From Bacteroidota bacterium (GTDB taxonomy: Bacteria; Bacteroidota; Rhodothermia; Rhodothermales; Bin80), in contig JAPOTE010000005.1 of assembly GCA_026709335.1 (NCBI GenBank), forward strand, positions 1 to 45,581: 45,581 nt of DNA, given 5' to 3'. The notes below the pieces were generated by a model. The model worked only from the letters and a program-made list of their open reading frames with translations, was not told the DNA's origin and did not search any database. The translations under genes and the position numbers were made by a program. Shown piece after piece: positions 7,524 to 15,884 of the stretch. Within the stretch, counting starts at the first letter, position 1, and each line of letters starts with the position of its first letter.

Positions 7524-9140
7524 ATGCTTACAAGAAGAGACTTCATTCAACTTTCAAGTGGTGGGCTACTGACACTGCCTCATTTTAACCGTGAATGGGA
7601 GACAGATATTGCAATCATTGGCGGAGGAACGGGAGGGTGTGCGGCTGCACTTGCTGCCTTGAGAATGAATAAAAGAGTAATTCTTACCGAAGAGACAGAT
7701 TGGATTGGGGGGCAGTTTACACAACAGGGCGTTCCGCCAGATGAGCATCAGTGGATTGAATCACAAGGGGCAACCGATAGCTATCTGAAATTCAGAAATC
7801 AAATCCGTGACTATTATCGGAGATTCTATCCATTAACAAATCGTAATGCAGAATTGTTGAACCCGGGAACATGCGGAGTTTCCAGACTATGCCATGAGCC
7901 TCGAGTTGCGCTTTCGGTCCTGAATGACTGGATGGCCCCCTACCTTAGCAGCGGTCAACTCAAAATATTTCTAAATGTGCGACCAACTTCTGCAGAGGTA
8001 AATGGTGATCGGATTCGGTCTGTTCAAATATCATCAATGCAGGGAGTGATCCGAGCCAAATACTTTATAGATGCAACTGAAGATGGTCTACTTCTTGAAT
8101 TGTCCCAGACGGAATATATTTCAGGAGCTGAACCAGATACTGGTGAATTGCATGCCTCTACCCGACCAGGTCCTGATAATATGCAGGCTCCGACATGGTG
8201 CTTTGCGATGGATTACGATCCTGGTGCAGATCATACGATTGACAGGCCAGAGTCGTATGACTACTGGCGCGACTATGTCCCCCCGATTGATCCTCCTTGG
8301 CCAGGTAAGCTTTTTAGCCTGACTTACACCCATCCGTATACCCTTGAGCCAACGACAGCTTCATTTGACCCTAGACTAGGGGCAGAAACGGAGAATTTCA
8401 ATTTATGGGTCTATCGGAGACTGATTGATCCCGGATTATTTACATCAGAAACATACCGGGGTGGAATCTCATTGGTGAACTGGCCACAGAATGATTACAT
8501 CAATGGAAATTTATTTGGCAACGCAGAGAGTGAATTCCACCGACAGGCTGCTCGTGACCTGAGCTTGTCATTTTTTTACTGGCTCCAGACTGAAGTTCCT
8601 CGCGAAGACGGGGAACAGGGTTGGCCCGGATTAAGATTGCGAGGCGATCTGTTGGGAACAGCAGATGGACTCGCAAAGGCTCCTTATTTACGAGAATCTC
8701 GCCGAATTCACTCGGAATTCATCGTAACAGAACATCATATTGGAGAGGAAGCTCGGGCAGGAAACCCGAGGGCTGAGCAATTTAATGATTCCGTAGGTGT
8801 TGGCAGCTACCGTATTGACCTGCATCCCTCCACAGGTGGAGATAATTATATTGACGTACCCTCTCTACCATTTGAAATTCCCTTGGGGTCCCTCATTCCG
8901 ATTCGTATGGATAATTTACTGCCTGCGGCCAAAAACATCGGAGTTACTCATATAACAGGTGGCTGCTATCGCTTGCATCCCGTTGAATGGAATATTGGTG
9001 AATCGGCGGGTATTCTTGCTGCATGGTGTATTGCCAAATCGGTGTCCCCCAGAAGTGTCCGTGCAAATCATCTGCAAGATTTTCAAGATGATTTAGTGGC
9101 ACAGGGGATCCAGTTAAGATGGCCGGAATCTATATACTAG
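7524..9140 (+). CDS. Tat-exported FAD-dependent oxidoreductase
   Basis: A 538-residue flavoprotein of the FAD_oxidored type. The N-terminus MLTRRDFIQLSSGGLLTL carries a twin-arginine motif and a hydrophobic stretch, so export of the folded, FAD-loaded enzyme is likely. The dinucleotide fold follows: DIAIIGGGTGGCAAALAAL and VILTEETDWIGGQ, the latter typical of this family. The C-terminus has the second FAD segment (NLLPAAKNIGVTHITGGCYR and WNIGESAGILAAWC). I use the ATG at 7524; a GTG at 7512 adds four residues. It is followed three bases later by the membrane cytochrome gene, suggesting one transcript. Substrate is unknown; electron exchange with the downstream cytochromes is inference. Confidence 0.85.
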   Translation: MLTRRDFIQLSSGGLLTLPHFNREWETDIAIIGGGTGGCAAALAALRMNKRVILTEETDWIGGQFTQQGVPPDEHQWIESQGATDSYLKFRNQIRDYYRRFYPLTNRNAELLNPGTCGVSRLCHEPRVALSVLNDWMAPYLSSGQLKIFLNVRPTSAEVNGDRIRSVQISSMQGVIRAKYFIDATEDGLLLELSQTEYISGAEPDTGELHASTRPGPDNMQAPTWCFAMDYDPGADHTIDRPESYDYWRDYVPPIDPPWPGKLFSLTYTHPYTLEPTTASFDPRLGAETENFNLWVYRRLIDPGLFTSETYRGGISLVNWPQNDYINGNLFGNAESEFHRQAARDLSLSFFYWLQTEVPREDGEQGWPGLRLRGDLLGTADGLAKAPYLRESRRIHSEFIVTEHHIGEEARAGNPRAEQFNDSVGVGSYRIDLHPSTGGDNYIDVPSLPFEIPLGSLIPIRMDNLLPAAKNIGVTHITGGCYRLHPVEWNIGESAGILAAWCIAKSVSPRSVRANHLQDFQDDLVAQGIQLRWPESIY

Positions 9141-9143
9141 CGA

Positions 9144-9719
9144 ATGACGCGTTTGCGCACCCGCTACATACGATTGCCTAGGAACCAGCGAAGATTGGTT
9201 GCAATTTTACTGGGGGGTTTTTCTGTACTTCTGGTCAATAGTCTATTCTTGTATTTGGTAGAGGGGTCCACTGCATTCCTCTACATGTCCAATGTGTTGC
9301 TTCACATTGGACTAGGTACATTATTTACTTTCCCATCGGTAGTTTTCATCGCACTGCATCTGATGAGGATGCCGTTACGAAGCAACTGGAAGGCAACTAT
9401 AGCTGGAACCGTAACAGGAGCCTCGCTGAGTGCACTTTTGTCGTCAGGCTTTGGGCTTGTATTCCTAGGTTCTACCTGGGCAGGGAGTATACTCTTGTAT
9501 GTTCACGTAATTTCTATTTTCACTGCATCCATTGGGTTTGTTATCCACATCTCTCTGAAAAAGGGTATACGATATCAGTTTCTGGAATGGGGCCATGCAT
9601 TTCGATCGGGAGGGTTTTATGTATGGAGGCACCCATTATCACTTACCCTGCTAATCGGGCTTACCATCACATTTCTGGTTGGACTTGTACCCTGGCTACA
9701 GGGAGGCGATTCAATCTAA
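9144..9719 (+). CDS. cytochrome b-like integral membrane protein (N-terminal half of a split gene?)
   Basis: A 191-residue protein with about five membrane helices (roughly residues 18-39, 44-73, 84-109, 113-138, 164-185). Four histidines sit in two helices: H54 and H72 in helix 2, H121 and H135 in helix 4. The 14-residue spacing in helix 4 is that seen in cytochrome b-type bis-histidine haem binding, so a di-haem membrane anchor is plausible. It ends in a TAA at 9717-9719, but the same reading frame continues without another stop into the multiheme cytochrome c that follows. The two ORFs may therefore be one gene carrying a nonsense codon or read-through site. Confidence 0.65.
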   Translation: MTRLRTRYIRLPRNQRRLVAILLGGFSVLLVNSLFLYLVEGSTAFLYMSNVLLHIGLGTLFTFPSVVFIALHLMRMPLRSNWKATIAGTVTGASLSALLSSGFGLVFLGSTWAGSILLYVHVISIFTASIGFVIHISLKKGIRYQFLEWGHAFRSGGFYVWRHPLSLTLLIGLTITFLVGLVPWLQGGDSI

Positions 9720-9743
9720 TTAGACGAGATAGACAGAAACCCC

Positions 9744-11813
9744 TTGGCTGCATCTCAGGCTGTCCTTGCACATGAGAAGTATCTAAGTGATGATGATTTG
9801 GGGAGATCCGAATCCTGTGGGCAACAGGGATGTCATCCAGACATTGTTGCCCAGTGGGAGGCCTCCGCTCACCGCTTTTCCTCCTTCAATAACCCGTATT
9901 ATCGGAAGAGTATCGAGGCGTTGATTGAGCGAGGTGGTAATGAACCTGCCCGATGGTGTGCATCCTGCCATGATCCACTCGTACTATTTACGGGGCGTTT
10001 TACGGATGATCAACTACTGGATTTTGAACATCCAACGTCCACTGCAGGGATTACATGTTTGTCATGCCATGCAATTGAGGCTTTGAGGGACGTTAAGGGA
10101 AATGGCAGATATGTAATTTCTGTACCGGACGAATATCCGTTTGCCAGATCCAATGATGATACTCGCCAATGGGTTCACAATACACTTGTAAGGGCTAAGC
10201 CAGGTCCTCACAGAGAAGCTATGCTCAAATCTGTTCATCAGACAATGGAATTCTGTGGTAGCTGTCACAAGGTAGGATTACCAGTTGAGGTTAATAATTA
10301 TCGGTGGAAACGAGGTCAGAACGAATACGACGCATGGCACAATAGTGGAACAAGTGGAAATACTGTACGATCGTTTTATTTGCCAAAAGAGCCCCAAACC
10401 TGCATTGACTGTCATATGCCATATGTTGTGTCTGACGATCAGGGAGGTTCGGATGGATTCATTCGCAGTCATACGTTTGCAGCCGCAAACACTGCAATTC
10501 CAGAGCTAATGGACTATCCTGATCAGGTAGAGGAGGTACAAAAATCTCTTCAGTCTTCTGCTTCGGTGGATATCTTTGCAATCACTGTTGATGGTAGAAC
10601 TTACGGTCCAAATGATCAAATACCGTTACTCAAACCAGGCTCTGAGGTAATGGCCACCATAGTTGTTCGTAACCGTCGGGTGGGCCATTTACTTCCAGGA
10701 GGAACAAATGACTCCAACGAAATGTGGCTTGAATTTTCTGTAATGGATACATCGGGAATAAGTATTCTGATTTCAGGTGACTTGGATCCAGAAGGAAGAG
10801 TCGATTCAACTGCGCATTTCTGGGGAGCAGTACAGGTAGATCGAGCCAGCCAGGCAATTAACAGAAGAAATGCTCAGGACTGGGTTGCAACCGTCTATGC
10901 AAACATGATTGGACCAGGTACAGCACATACCGTGCATTATGCCTTTCGTGTTCCCCCGGGATCTCCTATTGGCATATTCTCTGCTCAGTTGTACCATCGT
11001 AAATTCAAGTGGTATTTCCATAACTGGACCTTCCGTGGTCGGATAGCACCTGAGCAGCCAGACTCATTGGCTCGAAAAGAAGTGGACTTGCGAAAATGGG
11101 AGCTGGGGCCTGGCGAGACACCGACCATTCCAGTAACACTTATGGCGTCAATTCAACGCTCCATTGACCGTCCACCAGACATCACGCATCCTTTATGGGA
11201 GCGCTGGAATGATTATGGAATAGGGCTCTTTATTGAAGGAGATACGCGTGGTGCGTTGCAGGCGTTCAGCCAAGTTTCACGCATAGCACCTGAAAGTCCA
11301 GAGGGGCCGATTAATTTGGCACGTGTATACCTTGACGAGGGCAACTTAGGAGAGGCTGAGTTACAGCTTGAGGAAGCAGAGAAGAGACGACCCGGATATC
11401 TCAAGACTGCCTATTTTCGCGCTGAAGTATTGAAAGGGAATGGCTATTATGAGGAGGCGCTTGCCGAGTGGATGACTGTCTACAAGGTGTATCCGAATGA
11501 TCGAGTACTTCTACTTTCAATTGCACGAATCCATTACTTGATGGAACGATATGAAAGCGCACTGCAGTGGATTGATCATGTTCTTGCAATAGATCCGGAA
11601 GATTTGGGAGGATTGTACAACCGGATGCTGACACTTGGCGCAATGGGAAAATCCGATGAACTTTCGGAAGCACAAAGAATTTATGAATTCTATAAGGAGG
11701 ATGAGACTGCACTTGCTGTCACGGGCCCTTATAAGCAGCGTCACCCATCAGATAACCTTGAAGCTCAGCCAATTCATCAGCATACTTTGAAACTGGTTAA
11801 ACGTCAGCCCTGA
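9744..11813 (+). CDS. multiheme cytochrome c with C-terminal TPR repeats
   Basis: A 689-residue protein with one CX4CH (CGQQGCH, residues 25-31) and four CXXCH haem sites (CASCH, CLSCH, CGSCH, CIDCH) in its first third, a beta-rich middle, and TPR-like helices from about residue 490 to 640 (GDTRGALQAFSQVSRIAPES, YYEEALAEWMTVYKVYP, YESALQWIDHVLAIDPED). Haem c is attached in the periplasm, yet the ORF has no signal peptide. The first usable start is a TTG at 9744. The frame is open back to the TAA ending the membrane protein, whose last helix would export this domain if the two were joined. Its end overlaps the convergent murA by 10 bases. Electron transfer partner is unknown. Confidence 0.85.
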   Translation: MAASQAVLAHEKYLSDDDLGRSESCGQQGCHPDIVAQWEASAHRFSSFNNPYYRKSIEALIERGGNEPARWCASCHDPLVLFTGRFTDDQLLDFEHPTSTAGITCLSCHAIEALRDVKGNGRYVISVPDEYPFARSNDDTRQWVHNTLVRAKPGPHREAMLKSVHQTMEFCGSCHKVGLPVEVNNYRWKRGQNEYDAWHNSGTSGNTVRSFYLPKEPQTCIDCHMPYVVSDDQGGSDGFIRSHTFAAANTAIPELMDYPDQVEEVQKSLQSSASVDIFAITVDGRTYGPNDQIPLLKPGSEVMATIVVRNRRVGHLLPGGTNDSNEMWLEFSVMDTSGISILISGDLDPEGRVDSTAHFWGAVQVDRASQAINRRNAQDWVATVYANMIGPGTAHTVHYAFRVPPGSPIGIFSAQLYHRKFKWYFHNWTFRGRIAPEQPDSLARKEVDLRKWELGPGETPTIPVTLMASIQRSIDRPPDITHPLWERWNDYGIGLFIEGDTRGALQAFSQVSRIAPESPEGPINLARVYLDEGNLGEAELQLEEAEKRRPGYLKTAYFRAEVLKGNGYYEEALAEWMTVYKVYPNDRVLLLSIARIHYLMERYESALQWIDHVLAIDPEDLGGLYNRMLTLGAMGKSDELSEAQRIYEFYKEDETALAVTGPYKQRHPSDNLEAQPIHQHTLKLVKRQP

Positions 11814-13102
11814 CTCGGAGCACCAAATTCGTCGTACTGTTCTCGTCGAATGTCAATCCCACATCTGTTGAGTTTGGATTCTAATCGCTCATAACCTCTA
11901 TCCAGATGATAGATGCGTCCAACATGCGTGGTGCCTTTTGCAATCATTCCGGCAAGTACCAGTGATACGCTAGCTCGTAGATCTGTGCTCATGACTCGTG
12001 TACCCGTGAGTTGCACTCCACCACGGACCAAGACTTGATTGCCAGAGACCCGTGCATCAAGCCCCATTCTGGCCAATTCTGGAATATGGTTGAAGCGATC
12101 CCCATATACCTGATCTGTAACGGTTGCCACCCCTTTTGCACAGGATAGAAGTACAGTCCATTGAGCCTGTAAATCGGTTGGGAATCCAGGATAAATTGCA
12201 GTTTTGATAGAAACGGGTTTGATGGTTTCGGGGGGCGTGATGATTACAGAATCATCATCTATGATACATCCCGATCCTGTATTCTGAAATGCTTCCAGGA
12301 ACTGCTCTCCAAGATGATCAGGGCGAGCATGTGTCAAGCGTATTGGTTTACCGGGCGTACCAGCAATTGCGGATGCAATCATAAATGTACCAAGTTCAAT
12401 ACGATCTGGGCAATTACTGAATTTGATTGGGTGCAATTCTGGAACTCCTTGAACCTCAATTGTGCGTGTTCCAACTCCATCCAATTTTGCTCCCATAGTC
12501 TTGAGCATTTCGCAGAACACGATGATATCAGGCTCGATGGCGGCATTTTCAATACGGCTACCTCCTCGACCTAAGCTGGCTGCAAGAAGCAGGTTAACTG
12601 TGGCACCAACACTTGAAGGTTCAAACCGATAGTTTCCCCCCGGTAATCCGCCTCTCGGTACCTTTGCTACAACATAACCCTCATCCAGATCAATTTCTGC
12701 TCCCAATGCTTTAAGGCCTTCAATATGAAGATCAACCGGTCGAGGCCCCCATGCGCACCCACCGGGTAACGACACCCTCGCTTGACCACATCGTCCAATC
12801 AATGCACCCAACATGTAGAAGGACGCACGCATTTTCTTCACAAGATCATAGGGAGATTCAGGGAATCCGACACGTGTTGCGTCAATTTGAAGTCTGTGAT
12901 TCTTGCGCTCTACAGAAGCACCAGTAATGCGAATCACGTGAGAGAATGTAGTGATGTCGCGCAACTCTGGGATATGATCCAGATATGTAATCCCGTGAGG
13001 AAGAATAGCAGCAGCCATGAGTGGCAGTGCAGCATTTTTGGATGCACTGACGGGGAGAGTGCCTTGTAGCTTTTGGCCTCCCTGAATCACAAGTTTTTCC
13101 AT
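11804..13102 (-). CDS. murA: UDP-N-acetylglucosamine 1-carboxyvinyltransferase
   Basis: MurA transfers enolpyruvate from PEP to UDP-GlcNAc, the first committed step of peptidoglycan synthesis in the cytosol. The 432-residue protein opens with MEKLVIQGG and SASKNAALPLMAA (K22, N23), and carries LPGGCAWGPRPVDLH with the active-site Cys116, the residue alkylated by fosfomycin. YPGFPTDLQAQW and RFNHIPELARMG are further family signatures. Length is standard. It lies alone on the minus strand and its 3' end overlaps the end of the cytochrome c gene. Confidence 0.97.
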   Translation of the reverse strand: MEKLVIQGGQKLQGTLPVSASKNAALPLMAAAILPHGITYLDHIPELRDITTFSHVIRITGASVERKNHRLQIDATRVGFPESPYDLVKKMRASFYMLGALIGRCGQARVSLPGGCAWGPRPVDLHIEGLKALGAEIDLDEGYVVAKVPRGGLPGGNYRFEPSSVGATVNLLLAASLGRGGSRIENAAIEPDIIVFCEMLKTMGAKLDGVGTRTIEVQGVPELHPIKFSNCPDRIELGTFMIASAIAGTPGKPIRLTHARPDHLGEQFLEAFQNTGSGCIIDDDSVIITPPETIKPVSIKTAIYPGFPTDLQAQWTVLLSCAKGVATVTDQVYGDRFNHIPELARMGLDARVSGNQVLVRGGVQLTGTRVMSTDLRASVSLVLAGMIAKGTTHVGRIYHLDRGYERLESKLNRCGIDIRREQYDEFGAPSQG

Positions 13103-13307
13103 AAAGAAATAGTATGATGAAAAAGAGTTATGAATATGGTTTTAGACAACAAAGAATAGAATCCAGCGGAAAATTTTCTGGCTGGAAAGTCACAAGATGT
13201 AAATACACTCAAAGGAGGCAATGTCAGGTTAGCACTGGAAATACATGATGTTCCACTTGAACTTAGTTGGCTTGATCGTTTGCATCAATTTATACATCGA
13301 CTATAAT

Positions 13308-15074
13308 TTACAGCGTCAGTGAAAGGTCAACCAGCGATTTATCCGTAATAATATGGGACAGACCTCTGGGCCCCGACCACTCTGGAATACGATGATCGCT
13401 GTGGAGTCGCATCCGTTGCATGTCTAAAGCGAAAAACACATCATCCAGCGAAGGGGTTGAATCCTTTAAGGCAGGCAACCTGGCCTTAGCTTCTGAAATA
13501 AATCTTTCACTCGTTGCCTCCTCGCCATAGTAGGCACTTTTCCACCAAGTTATGATGCGATCTTGCGACTCGTGAAGAGTAATATTATCTGGCAGGTAAT
13601 CTTTCTTACTGAGATTAGAACTCTTGTTTGCGGGCATAAGATTCCAGAGATCATCGCATGGCCATGCCGCCCATGGAAGGCAGTGGTCAATGTGCATATT
13701 ATTGGAACGCAATTTTTTGCCGGTCCATACGCAATAAATCGATTGAGAATTTAATAACCTTAGAGCACGATTGCGTACTTCCGCCTGATTGCGTTCAGGT
13801 TCATATGGAAGCATCAACTGTCTTAATTGAGATTCCTCTATCTGTCTATTTTGGTTTTTCGCATACTGAAGGATTAGTCGGGTCCATTCCTCTACTAATG
13901 CAGGCTCAATCCAAATGCTATAACGTAGAAGTGCCCGCCAGAGATGAGCAGGAACGATCATTTCCCCGAACTCTGAAAAATAATTTTCGTTCAGTGTAAT
14001 TGAGCTCCCGATTCGAAACTGCCACCTATTCACTCTAAAAATTGGGCTACCATCAGGATAATTAAGGTATCGCACTGGCATTTTTTCGATCGTAGCAGCG
14101 GCATCACGGAGTGCCTGTGTCAAATCTGTTGCGCGGTTCGAGTGTAATGATGCCCCCGGTCGGAGCGATCTGATTTCATATGGATTTGTGATGATTTTTT
14201 CAAGAGCAGCTTTGGCAAACCCGAGTCTATGGCCTCCAAAGTCATTAGTGCCACTTTGTGGCATATTTGCTTTCAGTAATGGCAGATAAAGCTGGAGCCA
14301 GGAAAGCGCCAGGGCCCCCATGGGAATTTTGACATGATCTGCTCCGTCTTCTCGTGCAAGGCCAGGAGAGATGCTGGCCACTCTGCTGAGAGAACGCAAT
14401 AGCGCGAGCTTATAAGTTGATGACTTGTTGTCGAGCAAGACAATACGGCGAATTAATGGTAATGCACCTGTGCCGTCGTCAGGCAAACGAACAATAATTT
14501 GATGCCACCTTACTTGAAGGCGTCCTAAATGGTCTTTGACATCTTCAAATGATTCTATATAAGCTCCATGCCTCTTCGCAAGATGTTCAATCTCAGATTT
14601 AGAAACAGTATGCATGCCCCGCTCTTTCTCACAGGGTATTCGAAGGGAGAATGCGATGACTCCCCGAGGCTTGAGAAGTGATATCAATTTCCGGAAACTC
14701 CGCCCCCGCTCTTTGCTGGGAACAAACATCCATACAGCATTGAGAAGAATCAAGTCAAATGACAAACCCGAACGACTGATCTTAAGATCGGGTAGCCGGT
14801 CGTCAACCAACTTGAAGGAAGATCCGGAATGGAATTGTTTTGCCTGCTTTCGCATGGAAGAAGATGGCTCCACGGCGATCACTTGATGTCCCTTTGACGC
14901 GAGCCAAGCTGCATCCCTACAACTGCCTGCGCCGATATCTAAAATACTGGCTGGTTCTTCGGGAAGGTATGATTCAAACCAGGCATTAAGCCGTTCAGGT
15001 GCAATGGACTCATACATTGTAGCCTGCTGTGAGATAGCAGGTTTTATAAGTGTTGAGTCCTCGCTATTGATCAT
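13308..15074 (-). CDS. class I methyltransferase fused to an HNH endonuclease
   Basis: A 588-residue two-part protein. Residues about 20-195 form a SAM methyltransferase (ILDIGAGSCRDAAWLASKGH, then VIAVEPS, DLILLNAVWMF, LLKPRGVIAFS). There is no DPPY/NPPY or PCQ motif, so it is not a standard DNA adenine or cytosine methylase. Residues about 210-588 begin with DNKSSTYKLALLRSL, the opening of a group of HNH proteins, and end in a zinc-less HNH site: YCVWTGKK, MHIDHCLPW (about 460-468), LWNLMPANKSSN. The nuclease is probably active on DNA. The target of the methyltransferase is unknown. Position beside a broken AAA ATPase gene hints at a defence role (inference). No damage is seen in the ORF. 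Confidence 0.8.
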   Translation of the reverse strand: MINSEDSTLIKPAISQQATMYESIAPERLNAWFESYLPEEPASILDIGAGSCRDAAWLASKGHQVIAVEPSSSMRKQAKQFHSGSSFKLVDDRLPDLKISRSGLSFDLILLNAVWMFVPSKERGRSFRKLISLLKPRGVIAFSLRIPCEKERGMHTVSKSEIEHLAKRHGAYIESFEDVKDHLGRLQVRWHQIIVRLPDDGTGALPLIRRIVLLDNKSSTYKLALLRSLSRVASISPGLAREDGADHVKIPMGALALSWLQLYLPLLKANMPQSGTNDFGGHRLGFAKAALEKIITNPYEIRSLRPGASLHSNRATDLTQALRDAAATIEKMPVRYLNYPDGSPIFRVNRWQFRIGSSITLNENYFSEFGEMIVPAHLWRALLRYSIWIEPALVEEWTRLILQYAKNQNRQIEESQLRQLMLPYEPERNQAEVRNRALRLLNSQSIYCVWTGKKLRSNNMHIDHCLPWAAWPCDDLWNLMPANKSSNLSKKDYLPDNITLHESQDRIITWWKSAYYGEEATSERFISEAKARLPALKDSTPSLDDVFFALDMQRMRLHSDHRIPEWSGPRGLSHIITDKSLVDLSLTL

Positions 15075-15269
15075 ATATATTTCTGAGATAGTGTCAAGAT
15101 CTGAGAGGTTTTCCCATTTTCTCTCTATGTTCTTTCAAGATCTAGACAGCTCTAAAAGATCATTAAACATCTAGCTCTGTACATGGTACCACAATGCGTT
15201 ATTCTTGTTGATATTTCACAGAGCTCGCCAGGTCGATAACAGATTTGTCTGGAAGCAGAAACAAACATT

Positions 15270-15639
15270 ATGAAAATAATCATAAATGATTTGGGCGTAC
15301 TAAAAAGGGCAGCCTTTGAATTGGGTGACCTGACCTTAATTTATGGACATAATAACACTGAAAAAACTTATGCGACTTATGCTCTTTTCGGTTTTTTCAC
15401 AAAACTGGCAGAGATTCATAAGATCCAAAATTTCTGATCAGCAAATAAGAGAACTCGTTGATGATGGCACAACGCAGATTGATATTACAAAACACGCCCA
15501 AAAGGCAAAGAATATTCTTGCGCAGGATTGTCATAGATACACGCAAGAACTGCCTAAGATTTTCGCATCCAATTCAAAATATTTCAAAGAAATCCAATTT
15601 CAAATAGAATTGGAGACAGATTTGAAATCAACCCCTTGA
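15270..15639 (+). pseudogene. AAA-family ATPase (AAA_15/OLD-like) N-terminal remnant
   Basis: An ATG at 15270 starts MKIIINDLGVLKRAAFELGD followed by LTLIYGHNNTEKTYATYALF. This is the N-terminus of an AAA_15-like ATPase in which the Walker A lysine is kept but the preceding glycine reads glutamate (NNTGKT becomes NNTEKT). The frame stops at 15435-15437. The continuation lies in the other frame (SDQQIRELVDDGTTQIDI, then YTQELPKIFASN), and ends at 15639 after only the N-terminal quarter of such a protein. Frameshift plus truncation make it a relic. Members of this family often serve in phage defence. It is divergent from the methyltransferase-HNH gene, 195 bases away. Confidence 0.6.
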
Positions 15640-15884
15640 AGTGTCAATACGAATCTAATGTCCAAACAAAAAGCATACTCAACACAGCATGTAGTGGATG
15701 CCTACGTTCCGAAGCATCGATCAACGGTTTTTGGCCTTGTGTTGGCCCCCAAATATCACTAAATCTATTTTCTCCATTCCGAGTGTACAGGTGTTTTATT
15801 GAGAACATGAAGCTCGGTTATCATGATTTGCAGGTTACTTCATGAGAGAGCAAGCTTTTCAGTAGCTAAACGCCTAGGTTAACA
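15640..15884. other. gene-free stretch before the cysteine desulfurase
   Basis: A 69-codon frame (15636-15845) has a composition that does not look like a conserved protein, and no family was recognised. It may be further decayed sequence from the ATPase locus. Promoter elements for the following housekeeping run are not obvious. Confidence 0.25.

Noticed and set aside
13103-13307. Short + frame ending at 13306 (contains GGNVRLALEIHD) in the gap after murA
   Set aside because: It reads as protein-like for about 40 codons but has no in-frame ATG and no recognisable family. It may be a relic tail, but the evidence is too thin to annotate.
15636-15845. 69-codon frame after the AAA ATPase relic
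   Set aside because: Composition is not protein-like, there is no family match and no conserved start context.
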